In this document: piece by piece, positions 49,628 to 60,710 of the stretch
Position numbering within the stretch: the stretch's first letter is position 1
Layout: every line of letters starts with the position of its first letter
NCBI GenBank assembly: GCA_902490735.1
Contig: CABUFC010000001.1
Location: 62,001-126,000 of the forward strand
Reading direction: 5' to 3'
Source of the DNA: an uncultured Oscillospiraceae bacterium
GTDB taxonomy: Bacteria > Bacillota > Clostridia > Oscillospirales > Acutalibacteraceae
DNA length: 64,000 bases
Translations under genes and position numbers: made by a program
Notes under the pieces: generated by a model
Seen by the model: only the letters and a program-made list of their open reading frames with translations
Databases searched by the model: none
Told to the model about the DNA's origin: nothing

Positions 49628-51518
49628 ACGTCCGCCTATACAAAAAGGCACTGCTTTAAGACTTATTAAGACTGTTTTCGGGTTTTATCCTAAAATGGCC
49701 GTTATAACAGTTGCATTAATTATTTTTAATTCAATTATCAGCAGTATACCTTCTGTTTTTATGCAAAAGGTTATTGCCATTGTTGAGGACGCATTTGAAA
49801 CCGGTAAAACCTGGCAAGCGGTTAGCGGAGCGATTTTAGGAATTGTCGCTATATTGGTCACCCTTTACGCGTTAAGTTTAGCAGCCAACTTGATATATCA
49901 CCAATTAATGGCGGTTATTACACAGGGCGTTCTTGCAAAAATGCGTGAAAAGATGTTTAACGGTATGCAAAATTTGCCGATTGAATACTTTGACACCCAT
50001 ACGCACGGCGATATTATGAGCTATTATACCAACGATATTGATACGCTTAGGCAGATGATTTCGCAGAGTTTTCCAAATTTGCTTAATTCTGCAATTATAG
50101 TTATTACCGTTATTTCTATAATGCTTTATTACAGTCTGTGGCTAACGCTTATTGTGGTGATCGGCGTTTTGTTTATGACGGTAATTACAAAAAAGATTGC
50201 CGGCGGCTCTGCAAAATACTTTTTGCGGCAACAACGTGAAATTGCAAAAACCGAGGGCTTTATTGAAGAAATGATGAACGGCCAAAAGGTTGTTAAGGTT
50301 TTTAATCATGAACAAGAGGCAAAACTCGATTTTGACAAGGTGAATGATAAACTTTGCGAAGAGTCAACTAAAGCACATACATATGCAAACGTTTTAATGC
50401 CCATTTTACATAATATCGGCAATATTTTGTATGTTCTTGTTGCTGTTTTCGGCGGCATTTTGTTAATTTTAAAAGCGCCGAATATCGGTTTTTCAATGTT
50501 GCCTTTAAGCATAAGCATTGTTGTTCCGTTTTTAAACATGACAAAACAGTTTTCGGGTAATGTAAGTCAAGTGTCACAGCAGATAAATTCGGTAGTTACG
50601 GGACTTGCCGGAGCGCAGCGCATTTTTGAACTTGTAGACAAAAAGCCTGAATCAGATGACGGGTTTATTACACTTGTAAACGTAAAAGAAAATGCCGACG
50701 GCAGCTTAACCGAAACAACAAACAGAACGGGTACTTGGGCGTGGAAACAGCCGGATTATAAGGGTGGCTTTATTTATACTAAGCTAAGCGGAGACGTTAG
50801 ATTTAAAAACGTGGTGTTCGGCTATACAAAAGATAAGATTATTTTGCATGACATCTCTTTATATGCAAAACCCGGCCAGCGGGTTGCTTTTGTAGGCTCT
50901 ACAGGCGCCGGCAAAACCACCATAACAAACTTAATAAACAGGTTTTATGATATTTCCGAAGGTGAAATAACTTACGACGGTATTGATATTAAAAAAATCA
51001 AAAAGGCCGATCTTCGCCGCAGTCTCGGGATGGTGCTTCAAGAGACTAACTTATTTACCGGCACCGTCTTGGAAAACATTCGTTACGGCCGACTTGAAGC
51101 TACGGACGAAGAATGCTTTAATGCTGCAAAAATCGTCGGTGCGGATGACTTTATCACGAGACTTCCAAAAGGGTATGACACTGAAATTGTATCAAACGGT
51201 GCTAACTTATCCCAGGGCCAACGGCAGCTTATTTCAATAGCTCGAGCGGCAGTTGCAGATCCGCCCGTTATGATACTTGACGAAGCAACGAGCTCCATTG
51301 ATACCAGAACCGAAGCAATTGTGCAAAAAGGTATGGACGCATTAATGAACGGCAAAACGGTGTTTGTAATTGCACACAGGTTGTCTACAGTCAAAAATTC
51401 TGACGCGATAATGGTTTTAGAACACGGTGAAATTATCGAGCGCGGCACTCACGAAGAACTACTTGCAAAAAAAGGAACATTTTATAAGCTGTATACCGGC
51501 TCTTTTGAGCTGGAATAA
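49617..51518 (+). CDS. ABC exporter half-transporter B (catalytic ATP site)
   Basis: A 633-residue partner of the preceding gene. Its nucleotide domain is canonical in Walker A ([14 protein letters not shown]), Walker B ([12 protein letters not shown]) and the switch ([10 protein letters not shown]), whereas the signature is LSQGQRQL, so the active composite site uses A's signature and B's Walker motifs. An insertion of about 40 residues before the ATPase domain ([17 protein letters not shown]) is common in this partner. Ends 10 bases before guaB. Confidence 0.93.
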   Translation: MKNKRPPIQKGTALRLIKTVFGFYPKMAVITVALIIFNSIISSIPSVFMQKVIAIVEDAFETGKTWQAVSGAILGIVAILVTLYALSLAANLIYHQLMAVITQGVLAKMREKMFNGMQNLPIEYFDTHTHGDIMSYYTNDIDTLRQMISQSFPNLLNSAIIVITVISIMLYYSLWLTLIVVIGVLFMTVITKKIAGGSAKYFLRQQREIAKTEGFIEEMMNGQKVVKVFNHEQEAKLDFDKVNDKLCEESTKAHTYANVLMPILHNIGNILYVLVAVFGGILLILKAPNIGFSMLPLSISIVVPFLNMTKQFSGNVSQVSQQINSVVTGLAGAQRIFELVDKKPESDDGFITLVNVKENADGSLTETTNRTGTWAWKQPDYKGGFIYTKLSGDVRFKNVVFGYTKDKIILHDISLYAKPGQRVAFVGSTGAGKTTITNLINRFYDISEGEITYDGIDIKKIKKADLRRSLGMVLQETNLFTGTVLENIRYGRLEATDEECFNAAKIVGADDFITRLPKGYDTEIVSNGANLSQGQRQLISIARAAVADPPVMILDEATSSIDTRTEAIVQKGMDALMNGKTVFVIAHRLSTVKNSDAIMVLEHGEIIERGTHEELLAKKGTFYKLYTGSFELE

Positions 51519-51528
51519 GGAGGAGTTT

Positions 51529-53034
51529 ATGGCATATTTTTATAACGAACCCGCACATACTTTTAATGAATATTTATTGGTACCCGGATATTCATCTAAA
51601 GACTGTATCCCGCAAAACGTTTCCTTAAAAACTCCGCTTGTTAAATTTAAAAAAGGAGAAGAGCCGGCACTAAGCCTTAATATTCCGTTGACGTCTGCAA
51701 TTATGCAGTCGGTATCCGGTGAAAAACTTGCTATTGCTTTAGCAAGGGAAGGCGGATTATCCTTTATTTACGGTTCACAGTCTGTAAAAAGTGAAGCTGA
51801 AATGGTAGCAAAAGTTAAGGCGTTTAAAGCAGGGTTTGTTGTAAGCGACTCGAACGCAAGCCCGGACAATACTCTTGAGGATATACTTTTGCTGAAAGAA
51901 AAAACCGGACATTCAACCGTTGCAGTAACCGAAGACGGGACTGCGCACGGCAAACTGTTAGGCATTGTTACAAGCAGAGATTACCGTATAAGCAGAATGG
52001 AAAAAAGCTTAAAGGTATCGGAATTTATGACGCCGTTTGAATCGCTTATTTACGCTGAAGAGGATGTTTCTTTAAAAGAGGCTAACGATATAATCTGGGA
52101 TCATAAATTAAACGCTTTGCCTATTGTTAATAAGCAAAAACATCTTAAATATATTGTTTTCAGAAAAGACTATGATTTCCATAAAGAAAATCCCGGCGAA
52201 ATGTTGGACAATAAAAAAAGATACATAGTCGGTGCCGGAATCAATACTCGGGACTACGAGGAACGTGTTCCTGCACTTATTGAAGCAGGAGCAGATGTAC
52301 TGTGCATAGATTCATCCGAGGGCTTTTCCGAATGGCAAAAGCGTACTATTAGCTGGATTCGCGATAATTACGGTGACAGTGTAAAAGTGGGCGCCGGAAA
52401 TGTAGTAGATAAAGACGGCTTTGAATTTTTAGCAGAATGCGGTGCAGATTTTATAAAGGTTGGTATCGGTGGAGGCTCAATTTGTATTACGCGTGAAACA
52501 AAAGGTATAGGCAGAGGCCAGGCAACAGCTCTTATTGAGGTTTGCAAGGCTCGCGACGAATACTTTAAAAAACACGGCGTATATATTCCGGTTTGCTCTG
52601 ACGGCGGTATAGTATATGACCATCACATGACATTAGCACTTGCTATGGGCGCAGACTTTTTGATGCTCGGCAGATATTTTGCCCGTTTTGACGAAAGCCC
52701 GACCAATAAAATTAACATTAACGGAAGCTATGTAAAAGAGTACTGGGGTGAGGGCTCTAACCGCGCGCGCAACTGGCAGCGATACGACCTTGGAGGCGAC
52801 GGAAAGCTGTCATTCGAAGAGGGCGTTGATTCTTATGTTCCGTATGCCGGTTCTCTTAAAGATAACGTTAGGGTATCGCTTAATAAAGTTAAGTCCACAA
52901 TGTGCAACTGCGGCGCTTTAACAATTCCCGAACTACAGCAAAAAGCAAAAATAACTTTAGTTTCTTCTGTAAGTATAGTAGAAGGCGGCGCGCACGATGT
53001 AATAAGAAAGGACACGTCAATACAAGGAAAGTAA
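51529..53034 (+). CDS. guaB: IMP dehydrogenase
   Basis: Oxidizes IMP to XMP with NAD+, committing purines to GMP. The 501-residue protein has the barrel, a CBS pair inserted at about 100-225 ([20 protein letters not shown]) and the catalytic Cys loop [17 protein letters not shown], where many enzymes read GPGSICTTR. ATG at 51529 behind AAGGAGGAG; longer in-frame starts lie in the ABC gene. It supplies XMP to GuaA, which is encoded in the element. Confidence 0.94.
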   Translation: MAYFYNEPAHTFNEYLLVPGYSSKDCIPQNVSLKTPLVKFKKGEEPALSLNIPLTSAIMQSVSGEKLAIALAREGGLSFIYGSQSVKSEAEMVAKVKAFKAGFVVSDSNASPDNTLEDILLLKEKTGHSTVAVTEDGTAHGKLLGIVTSRDYRISRMEKSLKVSEFMTPFESLIYAEEDVSLKEANDIIWDHKLNALPIVNKQKHLKYIVFRKDYDFHKENPGEMLDNKKRYIVGAGINTRDYEERVPALIEAGADVLCIDSSEGFSEWQKRTISWIRDNYGDSVKVGAGNVVDKDGFEFLAECGADFIKVGIGGGSICITRETKGIGRGQATALIEVCKARDEYFKKHGVYIPVCSDGGIVYDHHMTLALAMGADFLMLGRYFARFDESPTNKININGSYVKEYWGEGSNRARNWQRYDLGGDGKLSFEEGVDSYVPYAGSLKDNVRVSLNKVKSTMCNCGALTIPELQQKAKITLVSSVSIVEGGAHDVIRKDTSIQGK

Positions 53035-53048
53035 AGGGGTTTTATCTT

Positions 53049-54725
53049 ATGACATATAAAACAGATATAGAAATTGCACAGGAATGTAAAATTAAGCCGA
53101 TATTAAATATTGCAGAATCAGCACGAATAGACAAAAAATATATTGAGCTTTACGGTAACTATAAAGCAAAAATCGACCTGAGATTATTAAAGGAAACGGA
53201 TAAAAAAGACGGCAAACTTATACTTGTAACCGCAATAACGCCTACACCTGCCGGCGAAGGTAAAACCACGACAACAATAGGGCTTGCCGACGGCCTTAAA
53301 CGCATCGGCAAAAATGTTATGGTAGCATTACGTGAACCGTCATTAGGTCCCGTGTTCGGCGTAAAAGGCGGTGCCGCCGGCGGCGGTTATGCTCAGGTAG
53401 TTCCGATGGAGGACATAAATCTTCATTTTACCGGCGATTTTCATGCTATTGGTGCTGCCAATAATCTTCTTGCAGCTATGCTTGACAATCATATTCAACA
53501 GGGAAACAGCCTAAAAATTGACCCTCGCAAAATCACATGGAAACGCTGTGTTGATATGAACGACCGTCAGTTGAGGTTTATTACGGACGGCCTTGGCGGC
53601 AAAGCCAACGGAATGCCCAGAGAAGACGGTTTTGACATAACCGTAGCTTCCGAAATAATGGCGGTACTTTGCTTGTCGAATTCCATTTTGGATTTAAAAA
53701 ACAGGCTTTCTGATATTATTGTAGGATATACTTTTGACGATAAGCCCGTAACCTGCGGCGATCTTAAAGCGGCAGGCGCCATGACTGCACTGCTTAAAGA
53801 TGCCTTAAAACCTAACCTGGTGCAAACTTTAGAGGGTACACCGGCATTTGTACATGGCGGTCCCTTTGCAAATATCGCCCACGGATGTAACTCTGTTATT
53901 GCTACAAAAATGGCTTTAAAACTTGGGGATTATACTGTAACAGAAGCAGGCTTTGGAGCGGATCTCGGAGCCGAAAAGTTTTTGGATATTAAATGTCGCA
54001 TGGCAAATCTTACACCCGACGCTGTAGTAATCGTCGCAACAGTAAGGGCGCTTAAAATGCACGGAGGCCTTAACAAAAACAGCCTTAATACAGAGAATAT
54101 CGGCGCACTCGAAAAGGGTATACCAAATCTTTTAAGGCATGTTTCAAACATTAAAAATGTTTATAAACTTCCGGCTGTCGTTGCGGTTAACCGTTTCCCG
54201 ACAGACACTGACAAAGAGATTGATTTCATAATATCAAAATGCAAAGAGCTTGGTGTAAATACGGTTTTATCAACCGTTTGGGCAGAAGGCGGCAAGGGCG
54301 GCGAAGAACTTGCACGCGAAGTTGTACGCTTATGTGAAGAAGAAAAAGGCGATTTTACTTTTTCATATGATGATAATTTAAGCATAGAAGAAAAAATCGA
54401 AGCTGTAACTTGCAAAGTTTACGGCGGTAAAGGCGTGAATATTCTGCCGGCTGCAAAAAAACAGATTGACAATTTAACCGCACTCGGTTTTTCAAAATAT
54501 CCGGTTTGCATTGCAAAGACTCAGTACAGCTTTTCTGACGATCCGACAAAACTCGGCGCACCGGAAAATTTTGAAATTACCGTAAAAAATGTTAAGGTTT
54601 CAGCCGGAGCTAAATTTATTGTAGTAATGACAGGGGAAATCCTTACTATGCCCGGTCTTCCGAAAGTTCCCGCGGCGGAAAACATAGACGTGGACGAAGA
54701 CGGCAAAATAACAGGACTGTTTTAG
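53049..54725 (+). CDS. fhs: Formate-tetrahydrofolate ligase
   Basis: Makes 10-formyl-THF from formate, THF and ATP, feeding purine and one-carbon metabolism (and the Wood-Ljungdahl methyl branch in acetogens). 558 residues, the family's usual length, with the phosphate loop [20 protein letters not shown] and [23 protein letters not shown] at 53049 behind AAAGGGG; the frame extends back into guaB but those starts are not credible. 14 bases after guaB, so the two purine-related genes are cotranscribed. Confidence 0.97.
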   Translation: MTYKTDIEIAQECKIKPILNIAESARIDKKYIELYGNYKAKIDLRLLKETDKKDGKLILVTAITPTPAGEGKTTTTIGLADGLKRIGKNVMVALREPSLGPVFGVKGGAAGGGYAQVVPMEDINLHFTGDFHAIGAANNLLAAMLDNHIQQGNSLKIDPRKITWKRCVDMNDRQLRFITDGLGGKANGMPREDGFDITVASEIMAVLCLSNSILDLKNRLSDIIVGYTFDDKPVTCGDLKAAGAMTALLKDALKPNLVQTLEGTPAFVHGGPFANIAHGCNSVIATKMALKLGDYTVTEAGFGADLGAEKFLDIKCRMANLTPDAVVIVATVRALKMHGGLNKNSLNTENIGALEKGIPNLLRHVSNIKNVYKLPAVVAVNRFPTDTDKEIDFIISKCKELGVNTVLSTVWAEGGKGGEELAREVVRLCEEEKGDFTFSYDDNLSIEEKIEAVTCKVYGGKGVNILPAAKKQIDNLTALGFSKYPVCIAKTQYSFSDDPTKLGAPENFEITVKNVKVSAGAKFIVVMTGEILTMPGLPKVPAAENIDVDEDGKITGLF

Positions 54726-54738
54726 CACGGAGGTTAAT

Positions 54739-55524
54739 ATGTTTAACTTGGTGAATTTTTTGCTTTCGACTCGCTTTTATTTAAGCTTGGCCGTAATTAT
54801 CGTTGCTGTTGTTTTTTGGGTGATTTTTAGAAAAGCCTTAAAAAAAATGCAGGATAAAAACGACAAAAAAAGTAAAAAAGCTCTATCTTTAAGGCTTGTT
54901 GCACGAATAATAAAGTTTGTTATAATTGTTACTGCGACGATTTTAGTGCTTCAAGTTAACGGAATTAATGTTTCTTCGCTTGTTGCAGGCCTTGGAATTG
55001 TAAGCGTAATTGTCGGTTTTGCTTTACAGGATATTTTAAAAGATTTTATTATGGGAATTTACATCGTTTGGGACAATTTCTTTACAATCGGCGATGTTGT
55101 GTCTTACGGCGATATTACCGAAGGAGAAGTAATTGGCTTTAATCTTAAATCAACAAAAATTTATGATGTAAACACCGGCAACACCATTACCGTTAGCAAC
55201 AGAAATATATCAGAGATTTTAAAAATATCCACTTGGCTCGATATCGATATACCGGCTTCATATAAAGAAAATCTTGAAAAAATAAGACAAATAATGAACG
55301 AAATTGCCGAGCGCGCTTTAAGCATTGAAGGGGTTACTGACAGTAAGTTCTTAGGCACAGATGAGTTTAAAGACAGCCTTATAAACTATAAAATAAGGGT
55401 TTTTTGCCCAGCAGATAAAAAAGCGCCGATAAAAAGAGCGGTAAACGGATTAATTCAAGATGTTTATAACGAACATTCTATAGAGATTCCGTTTAATCAG
55501 CTGGATGTACATTTGGACAAATAG
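54739..55524 (+). CDS. MscS-type mechanosensitive channel
   Basis: A 261-residue membrane protein: three N-terminal helices, the pore helix region with GLGIVSVIVGFALQDILKDF, then the beta domain (IVWDNFFTIGDVVSYGDI, VIGFNLKSTKIYD) and an alpha/beta C-terminal domain. The family releases solutes under hypo-osmotic stress. GGAGG before the ATG; 13 bases after fhs. Confidence 0.93.
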   Translation: MFNLVNFLLSTRFYLSLAVIIVAVVFWVIFRKALKKMQDKNDKKSKKALSLRLVARIIKFVIIVTATILVLQVNGINVSSLVAGLGIVSVIVGFALQDILKDFIMGIYIVWDNFFTIGDVVSYGDITEGEVIGFNLKSTKIYDVNTGNTITVSNRNISEILKISTWLDIDIPASYKENLEKIRQIMNEIAERALSIEGVTDSKFLGTDEFKDSLINYKIRVFCPADKKAPIKRAVNGLIQDVYNEHSIEIPFNQLDVHLDK

Positions 55525-55533
55525 AGGGAATAA

Positions 55534-56169
55534 ATGAAACGCGTATTATCTTTGTTATTATGTTTGGCATCATTAATTACTCTTGCTTCATGTAAAACAA
55601 AAAGTGCCGGAATTGGCGGAAATTCTGACGCTGTTTTTTCTCTTGCAACTCAAATTGACAAAAATTATAAAAATCCGTTTATTGGAATTGGCTGCAAATT
55701 GCCGGATGACATGACGCCTTATACAGAAAAGCAATTGCGTGAGATGAACAAGGTTTTTACCGATTTATCTGAAGAAGAATACACGCGAGAAATGATGCGT
55801 AGCAATTCATGCGTAGATTATTATGCAAAAGCAGATAAGGGCCAAAAAATAATCAATATAAAACTTGAAAATGCCGCTAAAGTTTTTAGTGTAATTCCGG
55901 ATGAAATATCTTATCTTAAAAGCCGTACGGAGGAATATAAGCAATCATTAAAAGGTATTGATTATGAAGATATTAACAGCGAGCTTATTAAAATTGATTT
56001 TCTCGGCAAAAGCAGAGACGCTTCTGTTATTTTGGCTAAGATGGGCGAGCTTAAAATTTATGAAATAATAATTATTATTAGGTGCAATAATTACATGGCA
56101 AACATAACGCTATTAGGGAACAATAAAGAAAATGCCGAAGATCTTTTAAAAACATTTTATATTCTTTAA
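55534..56169 (+). CDS. Putative lipoprotein
   Basis: A 211-residue protein with a signal peptide and lipobox (MKRVLSLLLCLASLITLASC), so it should be lipid-anchored at Cys20 outside the membrane. The rest is alpha/beta and charged; it may be a DUF4358-type clostridial lipoprotein, but I cannot assign a function. It is the last gene of the ABC-guaB-fhs-mscS run and precedes a terminator. Confidence 0.7.
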   Translation: MKRVLSLLLCLASLITLASCKTKSAGIGGNSDAVFSLATQIDKNYKNPFIGIGCKLPDDMTPYTEKQLREMNKVFTDLSEEEYTREMMRSNSCVDYYAKADKGQKIINIKLENAAKVFSVIPDEISYLKSRTEEYKQSLKGIDYEDINSELIKIDFLGKSRDASVILAKMGELKIYEIIIIIRCNNYMANITLLGNNKENAEDLLKTFYIL

Positions 56170-56177
56170 ATTCAATA

Positions 56178-56210
56178 AACCGAGCTTTAAAAAAAGGCTT
56201 GGTTTTTTTT
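56178..56210 (+). terminator. Terminator after the lipoprotein gene
   Basis: AACCGAGC / GCTTGGTT (one G-U pair) followed by eight T residues. Confidence 0.8.
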
Positions 56211-56221
56211 ATATTGTATAG

Positions 56222-56227
56222 TATAAT
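56222..56227 (+). promoter_or_regulatory. -10 box of the miaB-mutSL-miaA operon
   Basis: TATAAT 32 bases before the miaB start. The matching -35 would be TTGGTT (56199-56204), inside the terminator stem, with a 17-base spacer. Confidence 0.5.
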
Positions 56228-56258
56228 ATACTAATAATGGTTTATAAGGGGTAATATT

Positions 56259-57653
56259 GTGCTGAATCATTCGGACAATACAAATTTATATGAACAGCAA
56301 CAGTACAGTTGCCTTGTTAAAAATTTGTTGGGTGAAATTTATAAAACTAAACCAATGGCTATGGTGGTAACCTACGGTTGCCAGCAAAACGTGGCAGACA
56401 GCGAAAAACTTAAAGGCATGCTTTATAATATGGGCTATGCAATAACCGATGATGAAGCGTCTGCCGATTTTATTATATTTAATACTTGCGCTGTAAGGGA
56501 ACATGCCGAAAACCGGGTTTTTGGCAACATTGGCGCGTTAAAGAATTTAAAACGAAAAAAAGAAAATCTTGTAATAGCCATGTGCGGCTGTATGGCCCAG
56601 CAACCTTCGGTAGCAGAGCACATTAAAATGTCTTTTCCGTTTGTAAATATTTTGTTTGGCACCCATGTAATACATAGACTTCCTGAGTTTTTATACAATT
56701 ATTTTACTTTTAAAAAGCGTATTTTCTGTATTGACGATGATTTTGATGACATTGTTGAAGACGTTCCGCTAAAACGGGACGGGAAATTTAAGGGATTACT
56801 TCCCATAATGTATGGGTGCAATAATTTTTGCACATACTGTATTGTGCCGTACGTTCGAGGAAGGGAACGTTCACGCAAGGTTGAATTTATTGTTCGTGAT
56901 GCAAAAAAGCTAATTGATGACGGTTGCAAAGAAATTATGCTTTTAGGGCAAAATGTAAATTCATTTTGCGATGGCGGCGTGCGTTTCCCGGACCTTTTAA
57001 GAATAATAAACGATATTCCCGGAGATTTTCGAATACGTTTTATGACATCGCATCCAAAAGATTGCAGCGATGAACTTCTTTATGCTATTAGAGACTGTAA
57101 AAAGGTTTGCCATCATCTGCATCTGCCTTTCCAAAGCGGAAGTACAAAAATATTAAAAGCGATGAACCGAAAATACTCTAAAGAACAGTACATTGCGTTA
57201 ACCGAAAAAGCAAAGAGAATAGTACCCGATATTTCTTTAACATCTGATATTATTGTGGGCTTTCCCGGTGAAACGTACGATGATTTTAAAGAAACCTTAG
57301 ATGTTGTAAAAACAGTTGAGTTTTTATCTCTTTTTACATTCATTTTTTCAAAAAGAAAAGGCACTCCCGCAGAATTAATGCCGGATCCGGTACCATATGA
57401 AGAAAAAAGTCGCTGGTTTTCAGAGCTATTAAAATGTCAGGCGGAAATTGCAAAAAACAACGAAAAAAATCTCGCAGACAAAGAATATACCGTCCTGTGT
57501 GATGATTTCGGACGGAAAACGGGATATATGTCGGGGCACACAAATAACAATATTTGTTTTGAATTTTTGGGCGACGAAACTATGCTTGGAAATTTTTATA
57601 AAATTAAAACAAAAATAATTAACGGTGAGATAATTGCCGAAATAAAGGAGTAA
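56259..57653 (+). CDS. miaB: tRNA-2-methylthio-N6-dimethylallyladenosine synthase
   Basis: A radical-SAM methylthiotransferase that modifies A37 of tRNAs. 464 residues: N-terminal domain with three cluster Cys (TYGCQQNVADSE, FNTCAVREHAE, MCGCMAQ), radical-SAM motif GCNNFCTYCIVPYVRGRE, and C-terminal TRAM domain. GTG start with AAGGGG seven bases upstream. The isopentenyl group it acts on is added by MiaA, encoded at the end of the same operon. Confidence 0.96.
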   Translation: MLNHSDNTNLYEQQQYSCLVKNLLGEIYKTKPMAMVVTYGCQQNVADSEKLKGMLYNMGYAITDDEASADFIIFNTCAVREHAENRVFGNIGALKNLKRKKENLVIAMCGCMAQQPSVAEHIKMSFPFVNILFGTHVIHRLPEFLYNYFTFKKRIFCIDDDFDDIVEDVPLKRDGKFKGLLPIMYGCNNFCTYCIVPYVRGRERSRKVEFIVRDAKKLIDDGCKEIMLLGQNVNSFCDGGVRFPDLLRIINDIPGDFRIRFMTSHPKDCSDELLYAIRDCKKVCHHLHLPFQSGSTKILKAMNRKYSKEQYIALTEKAKRIVPDISLTSDIIVGFPGETYDDFKETLDVVKTVEFLSLFTFIFSKRKGTPAELMPDPVPYEEKSRWFSELLKCQAEIAKNNEKNLADKEYTVLCDDFGRKTGYMSGHTNNNICFEFLGDETMLGNFYKIKTKIINGEIIAEIKE

Positions 57654-57657
57654 AACA

Positions 57658-58062
57658 ATGGATATTATTAAGTCTGCACGCGAAATGTGCGTAGAATTAA
57701 AGAAAGATGAGCGATTTATTGATTATATCAATGCTAAAGAAGCTAACGATAAAGATGAAGAATTGCAAAAATTAATAGGCGAATTTAATCTAATTCGCAT
57801 GCAGCTTGACAAAGAGTTGTCTGCTGAAGATAAAAACGAAGATAAAATTAATGAGCTTAACAACAAAATTAGAGAAATATATTCGGTTATTATGGAAAAT
57901 GAGAATATGATTAACTATAATACTGCAAAAACAGGCTTAGACGATCTTGTCTCGCAAATTTATTCACTTATAGATAAAACAATTATGGGTGAGGATCCGC
58001 TAACCGTTGATTGTACCGTTCAGTGTACCGGCAGTTGCTCAACATGCGGCGGCTGCCATTGA
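57658..58062 (+). CDS. YlbF/YmcA-family protein with Cys-rich tail
   Basis: A 134-residue helical protein of the YlbF family (SAREMCVELKKDERFIDYIN). In Bacillus subtilis YlbF, YmcA and YaaT form an Fe-S-containing complex acting on RNase Y and competence/sporulation. Here the last 18 residues contain six cysteines (VDCTVQCTGSCSTCGGCH), a strong candidate for cluster binding. It sits four bases after miaB and ahead of mutS, the common clostridial position. Confidence 0.85.
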   Translation: MDIIKSAREMCVELKKDERFIDYINAKEANDKDEELQKLIGEFNLIRMQLDKELSAEDKNEDKINELNNKIREIYSVIMENENMINYNTAKTGLDDLVSQIYSLIDKTIMGEDPLTVDCTVQCTGSCSTCGGCH

Positions 58063-58094
58063 TTGAAATAAAATAATAGAAAGGGGGATGGATT

Positions 58095-60695
58095 ATGGCA
58101 GACATATCGCCAATGATGAAACAATATATGGCAATAAAAGAAAGACATAAAGACTGTATTTTGTTATTTAGACTGGGCGATTTTTACGAAATGTTTTTCG
58201 ATGATGCCAAAACAGCCTCCGATGTTTTAGGTCTTACTTTAACCGGCAAAGACTATGGCCAAAAAGAACGTGCGCCTATGTGCGGAATGCCGTATCATAG
58301 TTGCGATTCATATATTGCAAAACTAATAGATAATGGATTTAAAGTGGCTATCTGTGAACAGATGGAAGATCCGGCCACTGCAAAAGGCATTGTCAAAAGG
58401 GAAGTTGTAAGGATAATAACTCCGGGCACTGTTATCGAGGAAAATATGCTTTCAGAAGAGCAGAATAACTACCTTGCTTCTGTATGCGTAATAAATGGTC
58501 GATGTGGAGTGTGCTTTATTGATGTTTCTACCGGTGCAGTTCGTTCATCAGTTTGCGAAGAGAATAATATAGAGCAGTTTTTAATTAACGAAACCGGAAG
58601 GTTTTCTCCAAGCGAGCTGTTGATTGACAGCAGCATTAATATCATGCACAGCTTTAAAACTTTTATTGAAAAAAAATTAGAGTGTAAGGTTAATGTCTTG
58701 CCGGATGAGTTTTATATTAACGGTTTAGACGGTTCTAATATTCTTTCGCATTTTAACGCGCCTAATCTTGAATCTGTTAGTTTAACACGAGGCAATGTTG
58801 ATACTGCCGCATTTGATGTTGCTTTGCGCTATATTGCAAATAACGGCATGAAGGGGCTTTCTACCCTTAAAAAAGTTTCCAGTTATTCGGGCTCTGAACT
58901 AATGCACTTAGATGTTAACGCGGTTAGGAACCTCGAATTATTCGGAACTTTAAGGGGAAACAAGAAAAAAGGTTCGCTTCTTTGGACTATAAATAAAACC
59001 TGCACGGTAATGGGTTCAAGACTTATGCGCAGTTTTCTTGAACAACCGTTAATAAGCGTTACCGACATTTTAAAACGTCAAAACGCGATAAATGAGCTAT
59101 ATAGCGATAATTTGCTTCGTGAAGAATTAAGGGAGCTTTTATCCGGTATTGGCGATATCGAGCGTCTTATGACTCGAATTTCTTACGGTAAAGCTACAGG
59201 CCGTGAGATGATAACAATTGCATTCGCTGCGTCGAAATTTGCGCCATTAAAAACAACACTAAAAAGCTGCAGTTCAAAACTTTTAAAAAAGATACATAAC
59301 AATATCGATGAGCTGTACGATATTATTGAAATAATCGAGTCTGCTATTGTGGACAAACCTCCGACTACTATTAAAGAAGGCGGTATTATTAAGGACGGTT
59401 ATAGTGCCGAGCTTGATAGCCTTCGCGCAATTTTAAACGGCAATGCCGGAATTTTAGCTAAAATAGAAGCTGAAGAAAAAGAAAAAACAGGCATTAAAAA
59501 TTTAAAAGTTGGTTTTAACAGGGTTTTCGGATACTACATTGAGGTTACAAAATCTTTTGTATCTATGGTTCCTGAAAATTATATTCGTAAACAAACGCTT
59601 ACAAATTGTGAGAGATATATTACCGAAGAACTAAAAGAAATTGAAGGCAAAATACTTGGCGCCAAAGATAGATCTATGGCATTAGAGTACGAGCTTTTCC
59701 AGCAGATCCGTAAAAAGGTTTCCGACGCTGTTGAGCGTTTTCAAAAAACTGCTGAGGCAATATCCGAGTTGGATGTTTATTGTTCTTTGGCAAAAGTTGC
59801 AGTTGAAAATAGGTATATTTGTCCCAAAATTAACAGCGATGGTGTAATTTCTATTACCGACGGCCGTCATCCGGTTGTCGAAAAATTAAGCGACGAACCT
59901 TTTGTCGCTAATGATACTTACCTTGATATGAACGACTTTAGATGTGCGATAATAACCGGGCCCAATATGGCGGGAAAATCTACATATATGCGCCAGGTTG
60001 CAATAATTTCTTTGTTGACGCAAATCGGATCGTTTGTTCCGGCAAGTGCGGCAAATATGTGCATAGTTGACGCTATTTATACACGTGTTGGCGCATCAGA
60101 TGATTTATCTATGGGTCAATCGACCTTTATGGTTGAGATGAGCGAGGTTGCCGATATTGTTAAAAACGCCACCAAAAACAGCCTTATTATTTATGATGAA
60201 ATAGGCAGAGGAACATCTACGTATGACGGTATGTCTATAGCTAAAAGCGTGTTGGAATTTACTGCAAGCACTAAAACACTTGGGGCTAAAACATTGTTTG
60301 CAACACATTATCACGAGCTTACTGCCATGGAAGAACAGATACAGGGCGTTAAAAACTACAATATTGCCGTTAAAAAGCATGGCGACGATATTACATTTTT
60401 AAGAAGAATTATTCCCGGCGGCGCAGATGACAGCTATGGAATTGAAGTTGCAAAGTTGTCGGGCATTCCCGATAAAATTATTAATCGAGCCAAATCCATT
60501 TTAAAGTCTATTGAAGAAAACGGGATAGTAATGCCGGCCACTGTTCACGAGAATGAACAGCAAAAGTTGCCGTTAAACGACGTTTCATACGAAAAATTTA
60601 TTAATAAATTAAAGCAGTTGGATGTTAATGTTTTAACGCCAATTGAAGCACTTAAAGAATTAAACGATATAATTAAAGAAGCAAAAAACCTGTAG
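58095..60695 (+). CDS. mutS: DNA mismatch repair protein MutS
   Basis: 866 residues, usual MutS1 length. The mismatch-probing Phe-x-Glu is in RLGDFYEMFFDDA, followed by connector, lever and clamp domains, then the ATPase with Walker A TGPNMAGKSTYMRQ, LIIYDEIGRGTSTYDG and FATHYHEL. ATG behind AAAGGGGG. It acts with MutL encoded 15 bases downstream. Confidence 0.97.
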   Translation: MADISPMMKQYMAIKERHKDCILLFRLGDFYEMFFDDAKTASDVLGLTLTGKDYGQKERAPMCGMPYHSCDSYIAKLIDNGFKVAICEQMEDPATAKGIVKREVVRIITPGTVIEENMLSEEQNNYLASVCVINGRCGVCFIDVSTGAVRSSVCEENNIEQFLINETGRFSPSELLIDSSINIMHSFKTFIEKKLECKVNVLPDEFYINGLDGSNILSHFNAPNLESVSLTRGNVDTAAFDVALRYIANNGMKGLSTLKKVSSYSGSELMHLDVNAVRNLELFGTLRGNKKKGSLLWTINKTCTVMGSRLMRSFLEQPLISVTDILKRQNAINELYSDNLLREELRELLSGIGDIERLMTRISYGKATGREMITIAFAASKFAPLKTTLKSCSSKLLKKIHNNIDELYDIIEIIESAIVDKPPTTIKEGGIIKDGYSAELDSLRAILNGNAGILAKIEAEEKEKTGIKNLKVGFNRVFGYYIEVTKSFVSMVPENYIRKQTLTNCERYITEELKEIEGKILGAKDRSMALEYELFQQIRKKVSDAVERFQKTAEAISELDVYCSLAKVAVENRYICPKINSDGVISITDGRHPVVEKLSDEPFVANDTYLDMNDFRCAIITGPNMAGKSTYMRQVAIISLLTQIGSFVPASAANMCIVDAIYTRVGASDDLSMGQSTFMVEMSEVADIVKNATKNSLIIYDEIGRGTSTYDGMSIAKSVLEFTASTKTLGAKTLFATHYHELTAMEEQIQGVKNYNIAVKKHGDDITFLRRIIPGGADDSYGIEVAKLSGIPDKIINRAKSILKSIEENGIVMPATVHENEQQKLPLNDVSYEKFINKLKQLDVNVLTPIEALKELNDIIKEAKNL

Positions 60696-60710
60696 AGGGG
60701 AGATGACGGT

